A stretch of DNA of 6,466 nt from an uncultured Acidaminococcus sp. GTDB taxonomy: Bacteria > Bacillota > Negativicutes > Acidaminococcales > Acidaminococcaceae. The notes under the pieces were generated by a model. It was not told the origin of the DNA. It saw only the letters and a list, made by a program, of their open reading frames with translations, and did not search any database. This document shows positions 1 through 5,388 of the stretch, in pieces. Position 1 is the stretch's first letter; each line of letters begins with the position of its first letter. The position numbers and the translations under genes were made by a program. Where the stretch lies: assembly GCA_900538365.1 (NCBI GenBank), contig UPXT01000065.1, positions 1 through 6,466 of the forward strand. The letters are read 5' to 3'.

Positions 1-268
1 TCTGGAGCCATATTCGAAAAAGGTAAATGGAAGGAAACACGATGGCGTTAGGAAAACGTAATAACGGGAAATTCCGCCCGTCGTCGGTGGAAGTGGGGGC
101 TCCTCGCATCTGGATCCATCTGAACCGAATTCGCAAAAAGCAAATGGAAGAAAAGATCGGAACGGGGCATTCGTTGCATGACGTCGTCAGCCTGCTTCGC
201 GTTATTCCTAGCATCTGAACCAATCTGAGCCCCGTTCGAATCATGTAAATAGAAGAAAGACCAGAACG
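1..268. repeat. Three degenerate tandem copies of a ~105-bp intergenic unit
   Basis: The segments beginning at 1 (cut by the window edge), about 102 and about 207 resemble each other. Aligned by eye, 102-164 and 207-268 match at roughly three quarters of positions over about 62 columns, sharing the start CCTNGCATCTG and an AAATRGAAGA block. The segment at 1 shares TCTGGAKCCAT, ATTCG, an A-run and AAATGGAAG but lacks about nine bases in between. The spacing is about 105 bp. Arms GAACGGGGC (160-168) and GCCCCGTTC (229-237) are perfect inverted copies 60 bases apart, so the second unit could fold as one large hairpin. Short open frames cross the block on both strands but look like chance. It resembles a miniature intergenic repeat family, but no family is assigned. 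Confidence 0.6.
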
Positions 269-629
269 CACGGCGCCAAACCGTCTCCCTATCGGTCGTG
301 GGCGCCGAATTGATTTTTCGATAACACGGTCCGTAAGCCGAATCGCGTTGGCAGGGTCTTGCGATGAGCGGTTTTGGCCCATCGAAAGCGGAACGGCTTT
401 CGCCGTCTCCAAGGCAAAACACGAAGGCAAAAGACCCAATCGCCCACCCCAAAGCGTTCCAATTGAAGGAGACGAATTGCTGCTTCTTAGCAATCGTGTT
501 GTTAGAGGTACGTTTCCTGTCACCATAAGGGAAAGGAACATACATTTTAACGTCGTGCGTCACGTTCTTTTGCTTGACAGCCCTATGCCCTATCCCCAAC
601 CGTGAGACGGTTCGCCCTGCAATACGTCA
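269..629. other. Hairpin-rich intergenic region without a supported gene
   Basis: No convincing coding region is present. The longest open frame, on the minus strand across 48-599, has no ribosome binding site, has an unusual composition rich in Arg, Ser, Asp and aromatics, and runs through the tandem repeats. Several perfect inverted repeats are visible: CGGCGCC 271-277 with GGCGCCG 301-307, nesting ACCG 280-283 with CGGT 293-296; CGAAAGC 383-389 with GCTTTCG 396-402; ATTGCT 476-481 with AGCAAT 489-494; and CCGT 600-603 with ACGG 607-610. A perfect TTGACA at 574-579 has no -10 box at the right distance. The density of small stems suggests decayed repeat elements or structured RNA rather than a lost gene. 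Confidence 0.55.
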
Positions 630-674
630 TGAGCCCATTGCTTCGGATTGATCTTTCCGAAAGCAATGGGCTCA
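630..674 (-). terminator. Strong 18-bp hairpin downstream of pheT
   Basis: Positions 630-647 pair with 656-674 in an 18-bp stem with one bulged A near 661-662 and an 8-base loop. The outer part reads TGAGCCCATTG against CAATGGGCTCA. It lies about 50 bases past the pheT stop codon. No T-tract follows on either strand, so it is not a textbook intrinsic terminator. It may mark the mRNA 3' end through processing or Rho-assisted termination, or be a repeat element. The hairpin itself is certain; its role as terminator is inferred from position. Confidence 0.45.
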
Positions 675-688
675 CGTGTTACCTCAAT

Positions 689-709
689 TCGGAGCGGTAT
701 TTGCTCCGA
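689..709 (-). other. Small perfect hairpin right after pheT
   Basis: TCGGAGC (689-695) and GCTCCGA (703-709) form a perfect 7-bp stem with a 7-base loop, 13 bases beyond the pheT stop codon. It has no T-tract. Together with the larger hairpin at 630-674 it gives the pheST mRNA two stable stems at its 3' side, which could protect it from 3' exonucleases. That role is inferred. Confidence 0.4.
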
Positions 710-722
710 CTAAAATATGAAC

Positions 723-3158
723 TTAGTCTCTCAGCATGCCGCCGAACTTATCCTGGACGTTAGCAACAATTTGCTTGATGACGTCGTCGACGTCTTTATC
801 CTGGAGGGTGCGGGTAACATCCTGGAAGGTGAGATTAAAGGCGACAGATTTATAGCCGGATTTAACCTGTTTGCCTGTATAAACGTCGAAGATACGGACA
901 TCAACAAGGAGAGAGCCGCCTTCTTTACGGATTTCGGCTTCAAGTTCACTTGCAGGAACATCAGCTTTGACAACAACGGCAATATCACGGGATACGCTCG
1001 GGAATTGCGGTACGTGGATAAATTGCGGAATCTCTTCGGCACTCTTGACGAAAGGCGCGATTTCCACTTCAAGGACGTAGGTTTCCGCACCGAGGCCAAA
1101 GCGGTCCTGAACGGTCGGATGGATGGCTCCCATGAAGCCGATAACTTTGCCTTCATAGCTGATGGCACAGCTCTTACCGGGATGGAGGAAAACTTCCTCC
1201 GTCGGGCCATAGGAGAGACCTCTCACTTGGAGGCTGTCCATGACTTCTTCAAGGGTTCCTTTGATGTCATAGAAGTCAAGAGCGTCTTTATCCGTATTCC
1301 AGGAAAGAGGATTGCGCTTGCCGCTCATGGCAATAGCAAGGACCATCTTTTCTTCTGGGAAATCCGTAAGCGGCAGGGCTTTAGGAATGAAGACGCGGCC
1401 CACTTCAAAGATGGCCGTTCGTTCGCTCTGACGGGCCTGGTTATACGCAACAGCAGAAAGCAGGCACGGGGTCAGCGTAGTCCGGATGGTGCGAAAATCA
1501 TCGCTGATGGGGTTGATGATCTGCAGGGCCTTACGGCGGCTGTCATCAGCAGGAAGGCCAAGGTTATCAAAGACCTGGGCATTATAGAAGCTGTAGGTCA
1601 TGACTTCATCAAGGCCGATACCAGTCAAGGTGTCGCGAATCATGTCCTTTACATCTTCGATAGGGTCCTGGCCGCCGCGGGCCATGTTGAGTTCCGGCGT
1701 CTTTGATTCAATCTTGTCATAGCCATACATACGGGCCACTTCTTCACTGAGATCGGCACTGCAGTCGCAGTCCTTGCGCCACGTCGGCACGGTGACAACC
1801 CAGCTGTCCTCGCCTTTTTCCTCGACAGTAAAGTCAAGGTTTTCGAGGATGGCTTTCATGGTTGCCGCGTCGATGTCGCAGCCGATGCGGGCGGCCAGTT
1901 TGGTCGGAGCCGCTTTGATTTCCACCGGTTTTTCCGGTACGGGGTAACATTCAGCCACACCGGGAACCGCTTTGCCGGCGCCAATTTCTTCAAGGAGATA
2001 GATGGCGCGGTTCAGGGCGTTATGGTTCAGAATGGTATCAACCCCGCGTTCAAACCGCTGGGACGCTTCGCTGCGAAGGCCCAGGGCTTTCGACGTCCGG
2101 CGGATGGTCGGGCCGTTAAAGGTAGCTGCTTCGAGCATGACCGTCTTTGTCGAGCCTGTCACTTCCGTTTCAAAGCCGCCCATGATACCGCCAAGGCCAA
2201 TGCCTTTTTCATCATCACCAATGACGATCATTTCCGGCGAAAGGGCGCGGTCCTGACCATCGAGGGTCTTTAGGTGTTCGCCTTCATGAGCGCGGCGGAC
2301 GACCCAATGATGGCCGGCCACTTTATCATAGTCGTAAGCGTGCATGGGCTGACCCAGTTCCATCATGACGTAGTTTGTCACGTCGACGACGTTATTGATG
2401 GGGCGGATATTGACAGCACGGAGAAGTTTCTGCATCCATTCCGGAGATTCCTTGATTTCAAGGTTTTCGATCATGCGCAGGCCAAAGCGGCTGCATACGT
2501 CAGAAGCGACGATATCGACAGTGGCGCGGTCACTCGCAGGAGTCCCTTCCCCACTTTCCGGTGCATAGTCCGGTAAAGTCAGTTTCGTTCCAAGGACGGC
2601 GGCGCATTCGCGGGCAAGGCCCAGCATGTTGAAGCAGTCGCCGCGGTTTGCCGTAAGGTCGATATCAAGAACGACATCATCAAGACCAAGGACGGCCTTG
2701 ATATCTGCCCCAAGGGGCGTATCGGCAGGGAGAATGAAGATGCCGTCGCGTTGCTCAGGAAGAAGCAGTTTGGCGTCAATGCCCAGTTCCCCCGCGCTGC
2801 AAAGCATGCCGTTTGAATCAAGGCCGCGCATCTTCACAGGTTTGAGCTCCATGCCGCTCGGCAGATGGGAACCGACTTGGGCTACAGGGACTACATCCCC
2901 TTGATGGACGTTTTGGGCGCCCGTCAGGATCTGGACCGTGTCCCCTTTTCCGAGGTCCATCTGGCAGACCCAAAGATGGTCGGAATCAGGATGACGCTCG
3001 ATGGTCACGACTTTACCCGTAATGACGCCTTCGATCCCTTCGCCCAGGTGCAGGACCTGTTCGACTTCAAGCCCGACGCGGGTAAGTTTATCAGCAAGGA
3101 CTTCCGGCGTAACCGGAATCTCAACATATTTTTTCAGCCAATTGATTGAAGCTAACAT
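723..3158 (-). CDS. pheT: Phenylalanine--tRNA ligase, beta subunit
   Basis: This 811-residue protein is the beta subunit of the cytoplasmic (alpha-beta)2 phenylalanyl-tRNA synthetase, which charges tRNA-Phe with phenylalanine using ATP. The beta chain binds tRNA and hydrolyses mischarged Tyr-tRNA-Phe. Domains in order: an N-terminal segment and EMAP/OB-type tRNA-binding domain at about 40-155 (HPDSDHL near 56-62, GMLCSAGELG near 117-126), the B3/4 editing domain at about 210-395 (NNVVDVTNYV and the glycine-rich GLGGIMGG near 321-328), the B5 domain at about 410-480 (WRKDCDCSADLSEEVARMYG), the catalytic-like core at about 490-700, and a C-terminal FDX-ACB anticodon-arm domain from about 718 (FPSVSRDIAVVV). 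Length is normal for the full bacterial form and the frame is intact. The ATG is preceded by AAGGGGG with a 9-base spacer, and lies 14 bases after the pheS stop, so the two genes are co-transcribed under the T-box leader. Confidence 0.98.
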   Translation of the reverse strand: MLASINWLKKYVEIPVTPEVLADKLTRVGLEVEQVLHLGEGIEGVITGKVVTIERHPDSDHLWVCQMDLGKGDTVQILTGAQNVHQGDVVPVAQVGSHLPSGMELKPVKMRGLDSNGMLCSAGELGIDAKLLLPEQRDGIFILPADTPLGADIKAVLGLDDVVLDIDLTANRGDCFNMLGLARECAAVLGTKLTLPDYAPESGEGTPASDRATVDIVASDVCSRFGLRMIENLEIKESPEWMQKLLRAVNIRPINNVVDVTNYVMMELGQPMHAYDYDKVAGHHWVVRRAHEGEHLKTLDGQDRALSPEMIVIGDDEKGIGLGGIMGGFETEVTGSTKTVMLEAATFNGPTIRRTSKALGLRSEASQRFERGVDTILNHNALNRAIYLLEEIGAGKAVPGVAECYPVPEKPVEIKAAPTKLAARIGCDIDAATMKAILENLDFTVEEKGEDSWVVTVPTWRKDCDCSADLSEEVARMYGYDKIESKTPELNMARGGQDPIEDVKDMIRDTLTGIGLDEVMTYSFYNAQVFDNLGLPADDSRRKALQIINPISDDFRTIRTTLTPCLLSAVAYNQARQSERTAIFEVGRVFIPKALPLTDFPEEKMVLAIAMSGKRNPLSWNTDKDALDFYDIKGTLEEVMDSLQVRGLSYGPTEEVFLHPGKSCAISYEGKVIGFMGAIHPTVQDRFGLGAETYVLEVEIAPFVKSAEEIPQFIHVPQFPSVSRDIAVVVKADVPASELEAEIRKEGGSLLVDVRIFDVYTGKQVKSGYKSVAFNLTFQDVTRTLQDKDVDDVIKQIVANVQDKFGGMLRD

Positions 3159-3172
3159 AACAAGCGGCCCCC

Positions 3173-4198
3173 TTATTTAAACTGACGAATGAAACGCAGG
3201 TCATTTTCAAAGAACAGGCGCAGGTCATCGATTCCATAACGGAGCATGGCAATTCGTTCGACGCCCATCCCAAAGGCAAACCCGCTGACCTTTTCAGGGT
3301 CATAGCCGCTCATGCGCAGGACGTTGGGATGCACCATACCGGCACCGAGGATTTCGAGCCAGCCGGAGTTCTTGCAGACACGGCAGCCTTTGCCGCCGCA
3401 GATGACGCAGCTGATATCGACTTCGGCGGACGGTTCCGTAAAGGGGAAAAAGCTCGGGCGCAGACGAATCTTGACGGAAGAGCCAAACATTTCCTTGCAG
3501 AAAAGTTCCAGCGTGCCTTTGAGGTCGGCCAGGCTGATATTTTTATCGATGACAAGGCCTTCGACCTGATGGAACATGGGGGAATGGGTTGCATCATAGT
3601 CGTTGCGGTACACCGTTCCCGGGCAAATCATACGGATTGGGCTATTGGGCGTACGGGACTGCATGGTACGAGCCTGGACAGGAGAGGTCTGTGTCCGCAT
3701 GAGGAATTCATCGGTCAGATAGAACGTATCCTGCATGTCGCGGGCCGGATGATCCTTAGGCAGGTTCAAGGCCTCAAAGTTAAAATAATCGTTTTCGATT
3801 TCAGGGCCTTCGGCGACTTCAAAGCCCATGCGCATGAAGACCTTTTTGATCTCACGCAGTGTGAGCGTCACAGGATGCAGATGCCCTTCGGCTGCCTTAC
3901 GGCCCGGCAGTGTCACGTCAATCTTTTCAGACGCCATTTTTTCTTCGAGCTGGCGGGCTTCAAGCAGTTTCATTTGGTCAGCAATGCGGGATTCCACCTT
4001 GCTGCGCACTTCGTTGACCATTTTGCCCACTTTTGGACGTTCTTCGGCGGCTACACTGCCGAGACCGCGCAGGATCTCTGTCAGGGCGCCTTTTTTGCCC
4101 AAATACTGCACACGGATGTTCTTCAAGTCATCCACACATTTGACTTCGCCTAAGTCCTTGCGGATCTTTTCCCGCAGTTCCTCCAGTTTGTCGTACAT
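3173..4198 (-). CDS. pheS: Phenylalanine--tRNA ligase, alpha subunit
   Basis: This 341-residue protein is the catalytic alpha subunit of phenylalanyl-tRNA synthetase, a class II enzyme that forms Phe-adenylate and transfers Phe to tRNA-Phe. The N-terminal 90 or so residues are the charged helical coiled-coil arm (MYDKLEELREK start) that contacts tRNA. The catalytic core follows: motif 1 around 108-160 (HPVTLTLREIKKVF, GPEIENDYFNFEALN), motif 2 around 168-214 (RTQTSPVQ, then GTVYRNDYDATHSPMFHQ) and motif 3 around 306-327 (GFAFGMGVERIAMLRYG). Ala308 in GFAFG corresponds to E. coli Ala294, which sets the size of the Phe pocket. Four cysteines (264, 267, 272, 275; CVICGGKGCRVC) match the usual bacterial PheS cluster. 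The frame stays open 21 codons further upstream, but that stretch is the T-box terminator, so the ATG behind TAGGAGG is the start. pheT follows after 14 bases. Confidence 0.98.
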   Translation of the reverse strand: MYDKLEELREKIRKDLGEVKCVDDLKNIRVQYLGKKGALTEILRGLGSVAAEERPKVGKMVNEVRSKVESRIADQMKLLEARQLEEKMASEKIDVTLPGRKAAEGHLHPVTLTLREIKKVFMRMGFEVAEGPEIENDYFNFEALNLPKDHPARDMQDTFYLTDEFLMRTQTSPVQARTMQSRTPNSPIRMICPGTVYRNDYDATHSPMFHQVEGLVIDKNISLADLKGTLELFCKEMFGSSVKIRLRPSFFPFTEPSAEVDISCVICGGKGCRVCKNSGWLEILGAGMVHPNVLRMSGYDPEKVSGFAFGMGVERIAMLRYGIDDLRLFFENDLRFIRQFK

Positions 4199-4205
4199 AC
4201 CAACG

Positions 4206-4212
4206 CCTCCTA
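4206..4212 (-). promoter_or_regulatory. pheS ribosome binding site
   Basis: TAGGAGG on the minus strand sits 7 bases before the pheS ATG. It decides the start codon against the longer in-frame extension. It begins directly at the end of the terminator's U-tract, so the full site exists only on transcripts that read past the T-box terminator. Confidence 0.92.
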
Positions 4213-4248
4213 AAAAAAATGACCTCCACCCCGGAAAAGGGGCGAAGG
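4212..4248 (-). terminator. T-box leader intrinsic terminator of pheST
   Basis: On the minus strand CCTTCGCCCC (4248-4239) pairs with GGGGTGGAGG (4232-4223) in a 10-bp stem including two G-U pairs, with a 6-base TTTTCC loop. An 8-base T-tract follows at 4219-4212 after a three-base gap. The 5' arm overlaps the 3' half of the antiterminator (4238-4264), so the two folds exclude each other, as in canonical T-box attenuators. Confidence 0.93.
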
Positions 4249-4264
4249 TTCGCGGTACCACCCT
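4238..4264 (-). promoter_or_regulatory. T-box sequence and antiterminator
   Basis: The conserved 14-base T-box AGGGTGGTACCGCG occupies 4264-4251 on the minus strand. It folds as expected for this family: AGGG (4264-4261) with CCCT (4241-4238), a seven-base bulge TGGTACC, then GCG (4253-4251) with CGC (4244-4242). The first four bulge bases, UGGU, pair with the 3' end of an uncharged tRNA ending in A-CCA. tRNA-Phe at 5126-5201 has that discriminator A. Confidence 0.95.
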
Positions 4265-4445
4265 AATTTGTACTTCATTGCGGCCGTAACGCAGCCTGCG
4301 CCGTCCCTACTCTGTTCAGGACAGATGCTCCCAAGTGAACTTCCCTCTTACTTCGGTGCGCAGCTCCCACCTTGTCTGCGCTCTCTGGGACACCAGCCAA
4401 AAGGTACTCTCTTGTTCATCACATAAGTATGGAATTAATAGGAAC

Positions 4446-4474
4446 ATTATAGCATTATGGGAGGAGGAAGGCAA
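4446..4474 (-). promoter_or_regulatory. pheST promoter (SigA-type, extended -10)
   Basis: On the minus strand the -35 box is TTGCCT (4474-4469), the spacer is exactly 17 bases and the -10 box is a perfect TATAAT (4451-4446) preceded by TGC, an extended -10. Start is predicted near 4439, about 20 bases before T-box Stem I. This makes pheST independent of the tRNA operon, which ends at its own terminator about 450 bp upstream. Confidence 0.88.
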
Positions 4475-4925
4475 GGGGCTGACCACCATGAAGATGCTCA
4501 GCCCAAAAATTGAGCCGATTATCCAGAGCAACATGTCTCCATTGCTTAATTCCTATGATTACGGATGAAATAGAGGCATGGCGATTCGTACGATGCTGCG
4601 TTTCTAATTGGAGGAATCCTTACGCCTAGGCGCTGCCTCCACTAATCATGTACCGTCACCTCCAGCGCCCAGCTCATTAAGCAATAAGCTTTTTCAGCCT
4701 ATGGACCTGTATCCAGCCAACTGCGCTGTCAAATGCGGACCTCAATCTCCTAAGCATACATAAACCTAATACGACGATTGTGAAGACTGGAAACATATCG
4801 CATCACAAGTAACTGCATCAACTTGTGCAATCTATGCTTCAAAATAAGATAAGGGCGCACCCTCAATTAAATAAAGTTATGGCATCGTGCTTTTCGGTCA
4901 TCCCCGACCTCTTTTATGCGTAACG
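4475..4925. other. Intergenic region between tRNA terminator and pheST promoter
   Basis: About 450 bp with no supported gene. All three minus-strand frames contain several stops. Visible structure: the perfect inverted repeat CACAAGT 4804-4810 / ACTTGTG 4821-4827; a perfect 10-bp palindrome CGCCTAGGCG at 4623-4632; GGCGCT 4629-4634 / AGCGCC 4664-4669; GGGCTGA 4476-4482 / TCAGCCC 4498-4504. A hydrophobic minus-strand frame begins with ATG at 4534 (MLLWIIGSIFGLSIFMVV) but runs through the pheST promoter into the T-box. A second short hydrophobic frame starts MFPVFTIVVLGLCML near 4798. Either could be a remnant or a small peptide; neither has a good ribosome binding site. Confidence 0.5.
4804..4827. 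repeat. Perfect 7-bp inverted repeat
   Basis: CACAAGT (4804-4810) and ACTTGTG (4821-4827) are perfect inverted copies separated by ten bases. It could be an operator-like dyad or a small RNA hairpin. No T-tract follows and no promoter is evident beside it, so no role is assigned. Confidence 0.4.
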
Positions 4926-4956
4926 AAAAAGACATGCTGCCATGCAGCATGTCTTT
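4926..4956 (-). terminator. Intrinsic terminator of the tRNA operon
   Basis: On the minus strand a perfect 13-bp stem (AAAGACATGCTGC with GCAGCATGTCTTT) closes a 3-base ATG loop, and the stem end runs into five Ts (4930-4926). It lies 10 bases after the CCA end of tRNA-Trp, the last gene of the cluster, as expected for an operon terminator. Confidence 0.92.
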
Positions 4957-4966
4957 CAAAATTCAC

Positions 4967-5040
4967 TGGCAGGAGTACTAGGATTCGAACCCAGATCCAC
5001 GGTTTTGGAGACCGTTGCTCTACCATTGAACTATACTCCT
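4967..5040 (-). tRNA. tRNA-Trp (CCA anticodon)
   Basis: A 74-base tRNA including an encoded CCA. The acceptor stem AGGAGTA pairs with TACTCCT, the D arm holds GTTCAATGGTAGAGC, the anticodon stem ACGGT/ACCGT closes loop CTCCAAA with anticodon CCA (5008-5006), and the T arm has TTCGAAT. The discriminator is G, as usual for bacterial tRNA-Trp. It is the last gene of the four-tRNA cluster, one base after tRNA-Gly and just before the terminator. Confidence 0.97.
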
Positions 5041-5041
5041 A

Positions 5042-5116
5042 TGGAGCGGAAAACGAGATTCGAACTCGCGACCCCCACCTTGGCAAGGTGATGCTCTACC
5101 ACTGAGCTACTTCCGC
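5042..5116 (-). tRNA. tRNA-Gly (GCC anticodon)
   Basis: A 75-base tRNA with encoded CCA. The acceptor stem GCGGAAG pairs with TTTCCGC (one G-U), the D arm is GCTCAGTGGTAGAGC, the anticodon loop TTGCCAA carries GCC (5084-5082) on a CACC/GGTG-type stem, and the T loop is TTCGAAT. The discriminator is U, standard for tRNA-Gly. It lies 9 bases after tRNA-Phe and 1 base before tRNA-Trp. Confidence 0.97.
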
Positions 5117-5125
5117 ATAAAAAAG

Positions 5126-5201
5126 TGGTGCCTCAGCGCAGAATCGAACTGCGGACACAGGGATTTTCAGTCCCTTGCTCTACCAACTGAGCTACCGAGG
5201 C
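5126..5201 (-). tRNA. tRNA-Phe (GAA anticodon)
   Basis: A 76-base tRNA with encoded CCA. The acceptor stem GCCTCGG pairs with CTGAGGC (one G-U), the D arm is GCTCAGTTGGTAGAGC, the anticodon loop CTGAAAA carries GAA (5168-5166) on stem AGGGA/TCCCT, and the T loop is TTCGATT. The discriminator is A. It is the substrate of PheST encoded about 1 kb downstream and the natural ligand of the pheST T-box leader: GAA pairs with the UUC specifier and ACCA with the UGGU bulge. Confidence 0.98.
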
Positions 5202-5203
5202 AT

Positions 5204-5280
5204 TGGCGACCCAGGACGGACTCGAACCGACGATCTCCGCCGTGACAGGGCGGCATTCTAACCAACTGAACTACTGGGCC
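5204..5280 (-). tRNA. tRNA-Asp (GTC anticodon)
   Basis: A 77-base tRNA with encoded CCA. The acceptor stem GGCCCAG pairs with CTGGGTC (one G-U), the D arm is GTTCAGTTGGTTAGAAT, the anticodon loop CTGTCAC carries GTC (5246-5244) on stem CCGCC/GGCGG, and the T loop is TTCGAGT. The discriminator is G, the usual AspRS identity base. It is the first gene of the cluster, close behind the promoter and two bases before tRNA-Phe. Confidence 0.97.
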
Positions 5281-5303
5281 AATCAGTCACCTGACAGATA
5301 TAG

Positions 5304-5332
5304 ATGATACCATAGTTTTCGATACTTGGCAA
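5304..5332 (-). promoter_or_regulatory. tRNA operon promoter
   Basis: On the minus strand the -35 box TTGCCA (5332-5327, five of six consensus bases) is followed by a 17-base spacer and the -10 box TATCAT (5309-5304, five of six), preceded by TGG, an extended -10. The predicted start near 5297 leaves a leader of about 17 bases before tRNA-Asp. The strong match fits a stable-RNA promoter. Confidence 0.85.
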
Positions 5333-5388
5333 GCACCTTTTTTAAAAACTTTTCGCATCAGGCATGGAAACCTTTCATCCTTTCTCCC

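Larger units (their letters stand above)
4212..4439 (-). promoter_or_regulatory. tRNA-Phe-responsive T-box leader RNA of pheST
   Basis: This ~230-base leader senses uncharged tRNA-Phe and lets transcription continue into pheST when charging is low. Stem I runs from 4420 to 4324: GATG (4420-4417) pairs with CATC (4327-4324) and CAAG (4414-4411) with CTTG (4335-4332). The specifier loop then opposes AGAGAGTA to GAAGTTCA. Above it CCTTTT (4404-4399) pairs with AAGAGG (4349-4344), GGTG with CACC, and the distal AGAGAG is followed by a GCGCAG/CTGCGC hairpin (4381-4358). The specifier is TTC at 4339-4337, a Phe codon followed by the usual purine. A GTCC/GGAC stem (4322-4303) and a GC-rich stem precede the antiterminator and terminator. 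All canonical parts are present. The transcription start is estimated, not mapped. Confidence 0.96.

Noticed and set aside
27..218. 63-codon plus-strand frame with an AGGAAA stretch ahead of an internal ATG at 42
   Set aside because: The apparent ribosome binding site is part of the tandem repeat unit and recurs without a start codon in the other copies; the peptide looks random.
1..268. CRISPR array
   Set aside because: The units are ~105 bp, degenerate and without short identical repeats and unique spacers.
48..599. 183-codon minus-strand open frame in the left intergenic region
   Set aside because: It runs across the degenerate repeats and several hairpins, has no ribosome binding site and has an implausible composition.
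574..602. Perfect TTGACA suggesting a plus-strand promoter
   Set aside because: No -10-like hexamer occurs 16-18 bases downstream and no gene follows on the plus strand.
717..1706. 329-codon plus-strand open frame opposite pheT
   Set aside because: It is fully antisense to the conserved FDX-ACB and core regions of pheT, has no ribosome binding site and resembles no family; it is a product of pheT codon bias.
3329..4153. 274-codon plus-strand open frame opposite pheS
   Set aside because: It is antisense to the catalytic core of pheS, with His/Phe-rich composition typical of mirror frames and no start signals.
4199..4261. 21-residue N-terminal extension of pheS
   Set aside because: These codons are the T-box bulge, terminator stem and U-tract; the ATG at 4198 has TAGGAGG seven bases upstream and gives the usual PheS N-terminus.
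4316..4534. 72-codon minus-strand frame with a hydrophobic N-terminus as a real gene
   Set aside because: It reads through the pheST promoter and T-box Stem I and lacks a well-spaced ribosome binding site; kept only as part of a low-confidence finding.
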